A stretch of DNA of 64,000 nucleotides from Nitrospira sp. (GTDB lineage: Bacteria; Nitrospirota; Nitrospiria; Nitrospirales; Nitrospiraceae), in the NCBI GenBank assembly GCA_022226935.1, contig CP092081.1:3968770-4032769 (forward strand), in the 5' to 3' direction. How positions within the stretch are numbered: position 1 is the stretch's first letter; the number at the start of each line of letters is the position of its first letter. Made by a program: the position numbers and the translations under genes. This document shows positions 1 through 8,587 of the stretch, piece after piece. Below the pieces are notes generated by a model. That model did no database searches, was not told where the DNA came from, and was given only the letters and a program-made list of their open reading frames with translations.

Positions 1-1671
1 GTGGTGCTGTCCGGGGTGGTGGCGATCACGCTCTCTCCGGTGATGAGTTCGTATTTCGTGCACCCTGAAGGCAAAGAGGGGCGGTTGACCAAGACGGTGA
101 ATCGGGTCTTCGATGCCACGCGCGCGGGATATGGACGTCTTCTTGATGGGGCGTTGGAGATGCGCTGGGCGATTGTGGTTGCGGCCCTGTTGGTGATGGT
201 TGCGGCCTGGCCGCTGTATCAGTTCTCGCGGCAGGAATTGGCGCCGGTGGAAGATCAGAGTCACATCAGCCTGTTTCTGGAAGCCGCGCCGGATTCGACG
301 GTCGCGGCCACGAACCGGGATTCCTTGAAGGTCATCGATGCGCTTCGAGCGTTTCCCGAGGCGCGCTTCACCTGGTCGCTCACGTCATCCTGGGGCGGCT
401 TCGGAGGCTTGGTCGCAAAAGATTGGCGCGAGCGCTCTCGTTCGACGGAGCTGATGTATGGCCAGGTCTATGGCGCGGTGTCGCAAATTCCCGGGCTGCG
501 CGTGTTCCCACGGCTCGATCCGCCCCTGCCGACCCCGGGGCAGTATGACGTGGAGCTGATTTTAGAAAGTCAGTTGCCTGCCGAGCAGCTGATGGAAACC
601 ACAGCGGCCGTGCTCGGCGCCGGGTGGCAGAGCGGCAAATTTCTCTACGTGGATACGGATCTCAAACTCGATTTGCCCGAGGCGCGCGTCGTCATCGATC
701 GCGAGCGGCTGGCGGATCTGGGATTCGACCTCGCTCGTGTCGGGCAGGAACTGGGCACGCTGCTCGGCGGCGCCTACGTGAACCGGTTCAATTTCTATGA
801 CCGGAGCTACAAGGTCATTCCGCAGATCGGCGACAAGGATCGAGCCACGCTGGATCCTTTGCTGGACTTGAAGATCAAGACGCCTGGCGGGCAGTTGGTC
901 CCGGTCTCGACGTTCACCCGCATCGAGACCAGTGCGGCTCCACGGACGCTGAACCGCTTTCAGCAACGGAATGCCGTCCGCATCTTCGGCGGCGTGAAGC
1001 CGGGCGTGACGAAGGACGAGGCGTTGCGTGTGCTGGAAACGGCTGCCGCAGCCGCCGCCGGTTCTCGCGCGACGCTCGATTATGCGGGCGAATCGCGCCA
1101 GATCAGACATGAGGGGTCGGCCCTCATCGTGACGCTGGGGTTCGCCGTGGTGCTGATCTATCTGGTGCTGGCGGCTCAGTTCCAAAGTTTTCGTGATCCG
1201 TTGATCGTGCTGTTGGGGTCGGTGCCGTTGGCCATCTCCGGGGCACTCGTCTTCAGTTTCCTGAACCTGACGACGATCAACATTTACTCGCAGGTCGGCC
1301 TGATTACGCTGGTGGGCCTCATTGCGAAGAACGGCATTCTGATCGTGGAATTTGCCAACACCTTGCAAGCGCGCGGCTTGTCGAAAACCGCGGCGCTGCG
1401 CGAGGCGGCGATGACGCGGTTGCGCCCCGTGTTGATGACCTCGGCGGCGACGGTGTTCGGCCATCTGCCGCTGGTGCTGGTGTCGGGGCCGGGCGCGGCG
1501 GCGCGAAACAGCATCGGCATGGTGCTGGTCACGGGCATGACCGTCGGCACGCTGTTTACGCTGTTCGTGGTGCCGGTGTTTTATTCGCTGATCGCCACGC
1601 GGCATCAACCGGCGGAGGAGTTGGACGCAGCGGAGGAGCCGGGGCTGCAACTCGCGGGCGCAAAGGGGTGA
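1..1671 (+). CDS. RND efflux transporter permease, C-terminal part (5' end outside window)
   Basis: This is the C-terminal ~556 residues of an RND-family inner-membrane drug/proton antiporter of the HAE1 (AcrB-like) type. The reading frame is open at base 1, so the N-terminal half lies upstream of the window. What remains has a membrane segment (residues ~1-20 and ~55-72), a periplasmic porter/docking loop (~75-370) and a block of five to six hydrophobic helices (~375-540) containing the typical TM10-12 signature GLIAKNGILIVEFAN. The family exports hydrophobic compounds through a periplasmic adaptor and an outer-membrane factor. An outer-membrane factor gene follows after one small gene, so this is the end of an efflux operon. 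The adaptor gene is presumably upstream, unseen. Confidence 0.93.
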   Translation: MVLSGVVAITLSPVMSSYFVHPEGKEGRLTKTVNRVFDATRAGYGRLLDGALEMRWAIVVAALLVMVAAWPLYQFSRQELAPVEDQSHISLFLEAAPDSTVAATNRDSLKVIDALRAFPEARFTWSLTSSWGGFGGLVAKDWRERSRSTELMYGQVYGAVSQIPGLRVFPRLDPPLPTPGQYDVELILESQLPAEQLMETTAAVLGAGWQSGKFLYVDTDLKLDLPEARVVIDRERLADLGFDLARVGQELGTLLGGAYVNRFNFYDRSYKVIPQIGDKDRATLDPLLDLKIKTPGGQLVPVSTFTRIETSAAPRTLNRFQQRNAVRIFGGVKPGVTKDEALRVLETAAAAAAGSRATLDYAGESRQIRHEGSALIVTLGFAVVLIYLVLAAQFQSFRDPLIVLLGSVPLAISGALVFSFLNLTTINIYSQVGLITLVGLIAKNGILIVEFANTLQARGLSKTAALREAAMTRLRPVLMTSAATVFGHLPLVLVSGPGAAARNSIGMVLVTGMTVGTLFTLFVVPVFYSLIATRHQPAEELDAAEEPGLQLAGAKG

Positions 1672-1682
1672 ATGGACTCACT

Positions 1683-1988
1683 ATGCTGAAAATTACATCG
1701 GAGCAGAGTGGAGATTCCGCCCGGCTGACCCTGGAGGGCAGTTTGAGCGGGCCCTGGGTGACGGAACTGGAACGGACCTGGCAAGTCGTGCGGCAGTCCG
1801 GCATATTCGCGCCCGTCGTGGAACTGGTCGGGATCACGTTCATCTCGGAAGACGGTAAGGCTCTCCTGGCCAGGATGTGGCGGGAAGGTGCGGCCTTGAT
1901 CGCCCATGGCTGTTGTACCAGACACATTGTGGGCGAAATTACCGGAGCGGCCCCGGTGGCGGGCCCTGGTCAGTGCGACCCTGCATAG
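1683..1988 (+). CDS. Small STAS-like domain protein
   Basis: A soluble protein of about 101 residues beginning MLKITSEQSG. A GTG at 1668 is in frame, but the ATG at 1683 lies 14 bases after an AAGGGG stretch and gives a cleaner N-terminus. The pattern (beta strand LTLEGSLSGPWVTELE, helix, strand PVVELVGITFISEDGKALLARMW, helix) resembles the STAS/anti-sigma-antagonist fold. The usual phosphorylatable Ser position is not obvious, so a SpoIIAA-like switch role is unproven. It sits between the RND permease and the outer-membrane factor, implying co-transcription. Its function in efflux is unknown. The last ~20 residues are Gly/Pro-rich and look unstructured. Confidence 0.65.
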   Translation: MLKITSEQSGDSARLTLEGSLSGPWVTELERTWQVVRQSGIFAPVVELVGITFISEDGKALLARMWREGAALIAHGCCTRHIVGEITGAAPVAGPGQCDPA

Positions 1989-2000
1989 AATAGGTTCATC

Positions 2001-3473
2001 ATGCGTATGATTGCGTCTGTCATTGCTCTTCTCATCGTGACCGGCTGTGCCGTCGGTCCTGACTATTCACGTCCCGACCTTCAGATGCCGAACGGATTCC
2101 GAATGGCGGCTGCTGATCAGGAGACGCAGTCCTTCGCCAATCTTCCCTGGTGGGATCTGTTGCAGGACGAGGAACTTCGCCGGCTCATTCGCATCGCGCT
2201 GGCGGAGAATAAAGATCTGCAACGCGCGGTGGCGTCCGTCGAAGAGTTTCAGGCTCGCCTGCTCATTTCGAAAATGGATTTTGCTCCAAAGGCTGATGTC
2301 ACGGCCAATGCGCCGTCGTTCGGGCGCAAGGCTAACTTCCTGTTTCCAGGATTTCCCAATCCATTCAATTACTATCTCCAGGGAAATTTGTCCTGGGAAC
2401 TGGATATCTGGGGACGGGTTCGGCGGTCGAACGAAGCCGCGAGGGGAGATCTGCTCGCCCGAGAAGAGGCCCGGCGCGCGGTGGTGCTGCAACTGGTGAG
2501 TGGGGTAGCGGAGGCCTACTTTGAGTTGCTGCAGTTCGATATGCAGCTCGGCGTCGCACAGCGCACGCTGAAGTCCTGGGAGGAATCGGTGCGGATTGCC
2601 GAAGCCCGGCTGCGTCAAGGTATGATTTCCCGCATCGACGCCGATCAGTTCGAGGCGGAACGGGCGAATGCGGCCGCTCGTGCGGCGGAATTGACCAGGC
2701 AAATGGTGCAGAAGGAGAACCAGCTCAGCATTCTGCTCGGGCGACCGCCGGGGCAGGTGGCGAGGGGCCGTTCCTTGACGGAGCAGGTGTTGCCGCCGGA
2801 GGTGCCGGCGGGTCTGCCGTCCGAATTGCTGCAGCGCCGGCCTGATCTTGTCCAAGCCGAACAGGAATTAGCCGCGGCCACGGCGCGGATCGGCGTCGCG
2901 AAGGCTGATCGATTCCCGAAGCTCAGTATCACGGGCATCCTGGGAGTAGCGAGTCCGCAGTTGTCGCGGCTGATCGCGAACGAGACGGCATTCGGGGTGG
3001 TTGGCCCAGGTCTGGCAGGACCGTTGCTGAACGCGCAGATTCTCGGCTTTCAGCAGGACGCCGCCGAGGCGCAGGGCAGGGAAGTGCTGGCGCGGTATGA
3101 ACAGGCGGTGCTGGTCGCGTTTCGCGAAGTGGAGGATGCGCTGGTAGCAGTGCGCACGGCGCGAGAACAGCGGGACGCGCAGGCGCAACAGGTCGATGCC
3201 TTGCGTTCGGCTTTACGGCTGGCGAATCTTCGCTACAAGGGAGGGCTGGCCAATTATCTCGATGTGCTGGTCGCACAGCGCAATTTATTCGAGGCGGAAT
3301 TGGCTCTGACGGGTACCCACCGGTTGCAACTGGTCTCGGTGGTGCAGCTCTACAAAGCCCTGGGTGGTGGATGGTCGCCGCTGGATATGGCGCAGCAGCA
3401 GCCGGGGCAGGCTCCAGGAACTCGGGGGCAGGTCAGTCCGCCAGCGGGGATTGCCCCGGCTGGTAGGGGATAA
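2001..3473 (+). CDS. Outer-membrane efflux lipoprotein, NodT/OprM family
   Basis: TolC-type outer-membrane factor of 490 residues. The N-terminus has a lipoprotein signal with lipobox IVTGC (lipidated Cys ~16) followed by the family-typical AVGPDYSRP. Two repeated OEP domains follow (approximately residues 60-255 and 270-460), rich in long amphipathic helices, with the typical NPFNYYLQGNLSWELDIWGR beta-barrel segment and the LRYKGGLANYLDVL motif in the second repeat. It would trimerise as the outer-membrane channel for the RND pump at the window start. The Pro/Gln/Gly-rich tail after ~465 is probably disordered. It is very similar over its whole length to the factor at 24683-26113. Confidence 0.95.
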   Translation: MRMIASVIALLIVTGCAVGPDYSRPDLQMPNGFRMAAADQETQSFANLPWWDLLQDEELRRLIRIALAENKDLQRAVASVEEFQARLLISKMDFAPKADVTANAPSFGRKANFLFPGFPNPFNYYLQGNLSWELDIWGRVRRSNEAARGDLLAREEARRAVVLQLVSGVAEAYFELLQFDMQLGVAQRTLKSWEESVRIAEARLRQGMISRIDADQFEAERANAAARAAELTRQMVQKENQLSILLGRPPGQVARGRSLTEQVLPPEVPAGLPSELLQRRPDLVQAEQELAAATARIGVAKADRFPKLSITGILGVASPQLSRLIANETAFGVVGPGLAGPLLNAQILGFQQDAAEAQGREVLARYEQAVLVAFREVEDALVAVRTAREQRDAQAQQVDALRSALRLANLRYKGGLANYLDVLVAQRNLFEAELALTGTHRLQLVSVVQLYKALGGGWSPLDMAQQQPGQAPGTRGQVSPPAGIAPAGRG

Positions 3474-3658
3474 TCGTTTGTGTAAATCGGCTGTCGTCTT
3501 TCGTCATCTGCTTGTGTCGGATCGGACAGATGGCTGTCATAATAAATGGGGGCACCACCAATGCGGCGAGGACGTGTCATTTCCTGGATCGCTACATGAG
3601 TGCGGTATAGAGCATTGCCTCACCGAAAGGATAATGACGTCAGGAGAAAGGAGGGGCG

Positions 3659-4009
3659 ATGAACCCCCATCTTGATAAGGTGCAAGCCTTGGCCCGCGAC
3701 CTGCGGGATGACAAAGAATCGCCTCGCAAACCGCGTGAAACCCTAGCTGGTTATGCCTTGGCTGCGCGCGCGGTCGACAAGTGCCGGGCGGCGCTCGTGG
3801 GCTGGCAAGGAGAGTACTATTCGAACTGCCCGCTCGATCAACGCTGGCTCAGATTCGCCGGAATTGACTATGATGACTTCAGATCCTTTGTCTCGACGGG
3901 AGCCACTGATGAACAGATAGCCGAATGGATCGGAACGCATGCCAAAAAGCGGCCCCTGTCTGAGATTGAACTCTGGAATACACGTGAGGGCGCAGTGATG
4001 ATCAGCTGA
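3659..4009 (+). CDS. DUF5069 domain-containing protein
   Basis: A cytoplasmic protein of 116 residues matching the DUF5069 family by overall pattern: a conserved LAGYALAARAVDKCRAALVGWQGEYY N-terminal helix region (shown in part), the central LDQRWLRFAGIDYDDFR and a C-terminal helix. The family is common in Nitrospira, planctomycetes and cyanobacteria and has no established biochemical role. The start is supported by AAGGAGGGG just upstream. It lies alone between the efflux operon and YjbQ. Confidence 0.8.
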   Translation: MNPHLDKVQALARDLRDDKESPRKPRETLAGYALAARAVDKCRAALVGWQGEYYSNCPLDQRWLRFAGIDYDDFRSFVSTGATDEQIAEWIGTHAKKRPLSEIELWNTREGAVMIS

Positions 4010-4076
4010 GAGGAATTGGCTCCGCCATCCGGTCCGTGAGGGGTGGATTCGATATACACAAGACTGGAACTGTCCG

Positions 4077-4502
4077 ATGGAACTCCTGCGCATCAAGACG
4101 AAGCACTTGAAGGACGTGGTGGACCTGACTGAGCTGGTCCAATCGGTCATTCGAAAGGCGGCCATGAAGGAAGGGCTGTGCTCGGTCTTCGTGACTCACA
4201 CAACCGCGGCCGTGACGACCGGTGAAATCGGGGAAGGCACCGAACAGGATTTTCTTCAGATCGTCGAGCACATGATCCCTCGCATTCAATTCCGGCATGC
4301 TCACGATCCTTCCCATGCCTGGTCGCATATGGCGGCGTCGATCCTGGGGCCGTCCCTCACCATCCCGGTTTCAGCCGGGTCGCTTGTCCTCGGCACATGG
4401 CAATCGGTGATGTTGGTGGAACTCGATGGTCCTCGTGAGCGGAGTGTGTACGTCTCTTTGATCGCAGCCGAACCTGTCACTCAGAAGACCGGACGCGGCT
4501 GA
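4077..4502 (+). CDS. YjbQ/UPF0047 family protein (secondary thiamine-phosphate synthase-like)
   Basis: Protein of 141 residues with the YjbQ/UPF0047 signature: FVTHTTAAV near residue 40, acidic EGTEQDF, H..SHAWSHMAASILG in the middle and GTWQSVMLVELDGPRERSVYV at the end. The conserved His and acidic residues form a metal/anion site in solved family structures. E. coli YjbQ has weak thiamine-phosphate synthase activity, but the physiological role is unsettled. The length is standard for the family. Confidence 0.92.
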   Translation: MELLRIKTKHLKDVVDLTELVQSVIRKAAMKEGLCSVFVTHTTAAVTTGEIGEGTEQDFLQIVEHMIPRIQFRHAHDPSHAWSHMAASILGPSLTIPVSAGSLVLGTWQSVMLVELDGPRERSVYVSLIAAEPVTQKTGRG

Positions 4503-4600
4503 CCAGGTCTCGTGGTCCTCCAATCAGCGCCATCGCGTGCTGCGTCATTCCTGGCCCGGTCCATGTTGACACTCTTTCTCGTGAGCAGTAGCTTGAGGCC

Positions 4601-5149
4601 GTGAAGCTGTCAGACGATCCTGCTGCCGGTGTGATTGCGAACTTTCTCGCGGAAGATCACTGTCGGCTCGACAGATTGTTGCAGGCTGCCGTTTCTCATC
4701 CAGGTCGGGTGGACCGCGACACGTATGACCAGTTTCGTGCGGGCCTGCTGAGGCACATCGGCATGGAAGAAAAGTTGCTGCTGCCTGCGCTGCAACGGTG
4801 GCGAGGCGGTGAGCCCGTGCCGGTGGCTGCGAAGCTTCGGCTCGACCACGGTGCGCTTGCGACCTTGCTCATGCCGACCCCGACCGTCCAAATCCTGGCG
4901 ACGATGCGGCGGATCTTGGCAGATCATAATCACTTGGAAGAAGGCCCTGATGGACTGTATGCCCTCTGCGATCGATTGCCGGCTCCAGAGATGAAACACC
5001 TGTGGGAGGCGTTGCTCGCTGCCCCGACTGTGAGTGTCATGCGGCATTCAGACAGTCCGGCGGTCATGAAAACCTTGGAGGGCGCACTCGCCAGGGCCGG
5101 GTACCGTCTCGAGCCGCTCGCTGTGCTGGAGAAGGAAGAATCACGATGA
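4601..5149 (+). CDS. Hemerythrin-like (HHE) domain protein
   Basis: A four-helix protein of 182 residues using a GTG start. Putative di-iron ligands are in the expected order: His in LAEDHCRLD (~20), HIGMEE (~52 and Glu ~56), LDHGAL (~83) and DHNHLEE (~109/113). HHE proteins bind O2 or NO, or act as sensors or iron-centre repair factors (RIC/YtfE type). The NnrS-like and DUF59 genes that follow in the same direction suggest a nitrosative-stress or Fe-S maintenance role (inference). The ribosome-binding site is unclear because GAGG lies only two bases before GTG, so the start could shift. Confidence 0.85.
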   Translation: MKLSDDPAAGVIANFLAEDHCRLDRLLQAAVSHPGRVDRDTYDQFRAGLLRHIGMEEKLLLPALQRWRGGEPVPVAAKLRLDHGALATLLMPTPTVQILATMRRILADHNHLEEGPDGLYALCDRLPAPEMKHLWEALLAAPTVSVMRHSDSPAVMKTLEGALARAGYRLEPLAVLEKEESR

Positions 5150-5171
5150 CCGTGCCGAAGGGACCGTCACG

Positions 5172-6272
5172 ATGACGATCCGGCATCCGCGACGGCTTCC
5201 GCTGCTTGCGCTCGGCATGGTGGCATTACTCACGGGGCTCTGGGCCGGCATCGCGCGACTCGGCTGGGATGTGCCTTTACCGCGATCGGGATTTTCCTCG
5301 TTGCATGGTCCGCTGATGGTCTCCGGATTTCTCGGCACGCTCATCAGCTTAGAGCGTGCCGTGGCGCTCGGCCAACCCTGGGCCTATGCAGCTCCGTTGC
5401 TCACTGGGCTTGGGGCTGTGGTTTTGATCGCCAATGGCCCACTGGTCGTTGCTCAACTTTTGCTGCTGGGCGGCAGCGCCGGTCTCGTGACGATTTTCGC
5501 CGCCATCATCCGGCGGCACCCCGCCTTATACACGTTCACGATGGGAGGGGGGGCAATCATCTGGGCTCTCGGGAATCTGCTGTGGTTTCTTGGTTGGCCC
5601 GTCTTTCTGGTCGTCTTCTGGTGGGCTGCCTTTTTGGTGGTGACCATTGCCGGTGAGCGTCTGGAATTGGCCCGTTTGCAGCAGGTGACCGCCGGTGCAC
5701 AAACCGCGTTTTTATTGTGCTTCGGAACGTTGCTGGCAGGGCTGTTGCTGCTGGGATGGTGGTTCGATGGCGCGGTGCGTCTGTTCGGCGCCGGGCTGAT
5801 CGCTCTCGCCCTGTGGCTGGGCTTCAATGACATCGCCAGACGAACGGTCCACCAAAGCGGGCTGACACGCTTTATCGCCGTCTGTCTGCTCAGTGGCTAT
5901 GTCTGGCTGGGCGTGAGCGGACTGGCCGCGATGCTGTATGGCGGCGTTCCCGTGGGGCCGCAGTACGATGCCATGCTGCATGCATTCTTTCTGGGGTTTG
6001 TGTTTGCGATGATCTTCGCCCATGCGCCGATCATCTTTCCGGCGGTGCTTGGTGCGCGGATGATGTATCGGCCGCTGTTTTACGTGCACGTGCTGTTGTT
6101 GCAGACGACATTGGTGGTGCGACTGGTCGGTGACGTAGCGGGGTGGGGGGTGGGAAGGCAGGTCGGCGGGTTACTGAATGCGGTGACGTTGGTGCTGTTC
6201 CTTGCAAATACGGTCACGGCCTTGAGGAGTGTGCCGGATCGGCCGGGTGCCACGAGTCGCGCCGCGTCTTGA
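5172..6272 (+). CDS. NnrS-like polytopic membrane protein
   Basis: A very hydrophobic protein of 366 residues with about 10-12 predicted membrane helices. Conserved-looking segments are SLHGPLMVSGFLGTLISLER near residue 45 and MLHAFFLGFVFAMIFAHAPI near 275. The His residues within them recall the haem/copper-binding His of NnrS proteins, which protect against NO. The match is by motif style, so NnrS-like is more secure than NnrS. It starts 23 bases after the hemerythrin gene and is followed closely by a DUF59 gene, so the three are probably one operon. Confidence 0.7.
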   Translation: MTIRHPRRLPLLALGMVALLTGLWAGIARLGWDVPLPRSGFSSLHGPLMVSGFLGTLISLERAVALGQPWAYAAPLLTGLGAVVLIANGPLVVAQLLLLGGSAGLVTIFAAIIRRHPALYTFTMGGGAIIWALGNLLWFLGWPVFLVVFWWAAFLVVTIAGERLELARLQQVTAGAQTAFLLCFGTLLAGLLLLGWWFDGAVRLFGAGLIALALWLGFNDIARRTVHQSGLTRFIAVCLLSGYVWLGVSGLAAMLYGGVPVGPQYDAMLHAFFLGFVFAMIFAHAPIIFPAVLGARMMYRPLFYVHVLLLQTTLVVRLVGDVAGWGVGRQVGGLLNAVTLVLFLANTVTALRSVPDRPGATSRAAS

Positions 6273-6321
6273 TGTGGGCCATGATGAAGAAGTCTTTGTC
6301 GAACGCACAAGGGAGTGTTGG

Positions 6322-6645
6322 ATGGCCACGGAGCAACAGGGATCGAGCTCAGACCCTCGGATAATGGAGGCCCTGCGTCAGGTGGTGGATCCCGAGTTGG
6401 GAATCAACATCGTCGACTTGGGATTGGTGTATGGCAGCGAGCTGCGTGATGGCCAGGTACACGTCACGATGACGATGACGACGCCGGCTTGCCCGATGGA
6501 AGAGCTGTTGATGGAAATGGTGCACTCGGCGATCTTGCGTGAGCTGTCCGAGGCACGTTCCGTCGATGTCAATCTGGTCTGGGATCCGCCGTGGAAGCCG
6601 GACATGATGAGTCCTGCGGCGAAGGCTCAGCTCGGCCGGACTTGA
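6322..6645 (+). CDS. DUF59/MIP18-family metal-sulfur cluster assembly factor
   Basis: 107 residues starting MATEQQG, preceded by AGGGAG six bases upstream; an upstream in-frame start at 6229 would overlap the previous gene. DUF59 hallmarks are clear: VVDPELGINIVDLGLVY, the strand VHVTMTMTTPACPM with the conserved reactive Cys, and a C-terminal WDPPWKPDMMS. Relatives (SufT, PaaD, MIP18/CIAO2) help mature Fe-S proteins. Following the hemerythrin and NnrS-like genes, it may help repair NO-damaged centres (inference). Confidence 0.88.
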   Translation: MATEQQGSSSDPRIMEALRQVVDPELGINIVDLGLVYGSELRDGQVHVTMTMTTPACPMEELLMEMVHSAILRELSEARSVDVNLVWDPPWKPDMMSPAAKAQLGRT

Positions 6646-6704
6646 GGTTGAACCCATGAGCGCGGGAGGCGACAAGGTCTACCCGCCCGAGAAGGACGTT
6701 GACC

Positions 6705-7958
6705 GTGAGCGAGAACCAGTCCCAGCAGGTCCGCGCGCTGGTGGACGAGATCTACCGCACTCAATCCCGCCAGGTCCTCGCCACCTTGATCCGCTTGCTC
6801 GGAGACTTCGATGCGGCCGAAGAGGCGCTGCATGAAGCCTTTGCGGTCGCGGTGGAACAATGGGCGCGTGACGGGGTGCCGGCCAATCCACGGGCCTGGC
6901 TCGTCTCGACCGGGCGGTTCAAGGCCATTGACGGCATGCGGCGGCGCGCCCGTTTTGACGCATCCTTGACGGAACTCGCGAGACACCTGGAACTCAGCAC
7001 CAGTGATTCCGCAGACTGGAACGACGAGGCGGTCGAGGATGACCGGCTGCGACTGATCTTCACCTGCTGCCATCCGGCCTTATCGCCTGAGACGCAGGTG
7101 GCGATGACATTGCGCGAAGTCTGCGGCCTCACGACCGATGAGATCGCGCGCGCATTTCTCAGCAAGCCCGCCACCATTGCGCAACGTATCGTGCGGGCCA
7201 AAGGGAAAATCCGTGACGCCCGCATTCCCTACGAGGTGCCGTCGGCGACCGACTTGCCTGACCGGCTGGATGTGGTGTTGCGAGTCGTGTACCTTGTCTT
7301 CAATGAAGGATACAGCGCGTCGTCCGGAGACTCGCTCACGCGGCACGATCTGTCCGGCGAGGCGATTCGTCTGGGGCGGCTGTTGATCGAGTTACTGCCG
7401 GAGCCCGAAGCGCTGGGGCTCCTGGCGGTAATGCTGCTGCACGACTCACGCCGCGCGGCGCGCACCTCGCCGACCGGCGATCTGATTCTCCTGGAGCAGC
7501 AGGATCGCTCGCTGTGGAATCGGGCGCAGATGGTCGAAGGAACGGCCCTGGTGGAGCGGGCGCTCGCGTCGCGTCAGGTTGGTCCCTATACCATTCAGGC
7601 CGCGATTGCCGCCGTCCATGCGGAGGCGCCTGATGCTGCGGTGACAGACTGGGCGCAGATCGTCGGTCTCTACGATCTGTTGATGCAGGCTGAGTCGTCG
7701 GCCGTCATCGAGTTGAACCGCGCGGTGGCGGTGGCGATGCGCGACGGTCCGGCTGCGGGGCTGGCCTTGGTTGATGCGATTCTCTCTCGCGGCGAGCTCG
7801 AGAACTATCATCTGGCCCATTCAGCCCGGGCGGATCTCTGCCGTCGACTGGGACGGACTGCGGAAGCCTGCGCCTCTTACCAGAAGGCCTTGAACCTCAC
7901 GCAGCAGGAACCGGAACGGAGGTTTCTGAAGGGACGGCTAAGTGAGCTGGCCGGATGA
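6705..7958 (+). CDS. ECF sigma factor, ECF42-like with C-terminal extension (DUF6596)
   Basis: RNA polymerase sigma factor of about 417 residues, twice the length of a normal ECF sigma. Region 2 (~15-80: RQVLATLIRLLGDFDAAEEALHE.., PRAWLVSTGRFKAIDGMRRR) and region 4 (~120-175: ETQVAMTLREVCGLTTDEIA...PATIAQRIVRAK) are followed by a long helical, TPR-like extension (~190-415: VVYLVFNEGYSAS, AVAVAMRDGPAAGL). This architecture defines ECF42 sigma factors, which lack a classical anti-sigma and are usually linked to DGPF/YciI genes. Four such genes and six matching promoter-like sites lie within the next 12 kb. GTG at 6705 is preferred over TTG at 6699 because GAAGGA is then eight bases away. Confidence 0.93.
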   Translation: MSENQSQQVRALVDEIYRTQSRQVLATLIRLLGDFDAAEEALHEAFAVAVEQWARDGVPANPRAWLVSTGRFKAIDGMRRRARFDASLTELARHLELSTSDSADWNDEAVEDDRLRLIFTCCHPALSPETQVAMTLREVCGLTTDEIARAFLSKPATIAQRIVRAKGKIRDARIPYEVPSATDLPDRLDVVLRVVYLVFNEGYSASSGDSLTRHDLSGEAIRLGRLLIELLPEPEALGLLAVMLLHDSRRAARTSPTGDLILLEQQDRSLWNRAQMVEGTALVERALASRQVGPYTIQAAIAAVHAEAPDAAVTDWAQIVGLYDLLMQAESSAVIELNRAVAVAMRDGPAAGLALVDAILSRGELENYHLAHSARADLCRRLGRTAEACASYQKALNLTQQEPERRFLKGRLSELAG

Positions 7959-8493
7959 GCCAGGTCTTGCCTCGCGTAGAGTGGTGTGGGATGGTGACAT
8001 GGATGAATGCGACGAGCTCAGGAACCCCGGCCTGCCGGTGCCGCCTGCTCCTGTGAGTCCGATCGCGGCGGTCATCGGCGTGGTGCTTCGAGAAGGCGAT
8101 GTTTTACTCGTGCGCCGTGCGAATCCGCCAGACGCAGGCAAGTGGGGCTTTCCCGGTGGGAAAATTGAGCCGGGTGAATCAGTCCAGGCTGCCGCAGCAC
8201 GAGAGATCGCGGAGGAGACCGGCATCGCCGCCCGCGCGCTTCAGGTATTGACCGCGGTCGATGCGTTCGATCGCGACGAGCAAGGACAATTGCTCACGCA
8301 CTATGTGTTGATCGCCGTGTTATGCGAGTGGAAATCTGGTGTGCCCCAGGCGGCCGACGATGCGTTGGAGGCGGATTGGTTTGCCATCGGGACATTGACA
8401 TCACTCGACATCGCGATGAGTGTGAATGTCGTGAGCGTCGCGTCGATGGCCGCGAAGGGCCGGACATCCTGTCGATCATCCCATCGACCGTGA
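7942..8493 (+). CDS. Nudix hydrolase
   Basis: Protein of 183 residues with a complete Nudix box, GGKIEPGESVQAAAAREIAEETGI in essence (G-x5-E-x7-RE-x2-EE-x-G), around residues 70-93. Nudix enzymes hydrolyse nucleoside diphosphate derivatives such as oxidised nucleotides, ADP-ribose or NADH. The GTG start overlaps the sigma-factor gene by 17 bases and is preceded by GAAGGGA; an in-frame ATG at 7999 is an alternative. The overlap implies translational coupling to the sigma factor. The last ~12 residues (GRTSCRSSHRP) look atypical. Confidence 0.88.
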   Translation: MSWPDEPGLASRRVVWDGDMDECDELRNPGLPVPPAPVSPIAAVIGVVLREGDVLLVRRANPPDAGKWGFPGGKIEPGESVQAAAAREIAEETGIAARALQVLTAVDAFDRDEQGQLLTHYVLIAVLCEWKSGVPQAADDALEADWFAIGTLTSLDIAMSVNVVSVASMAAKGRTSCRSSHRP

Positions 8494-8587
8494 TCGAGCC
8501 TGAACCGACTACTCAGGTGATCGCCAGTCGTTAATCCTGGGGACAGCGGGCACAGGCAGGACAAGTCGCCGGGTTCTCTGTAGGACC

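Noticed and set aside
562-1650. Long minus-strand ORF (362 codons) opposite the RND permease
   Set aside because: His/Arg/Gln-rich shadow of a well-conserved coding frame in high-GC DNA.
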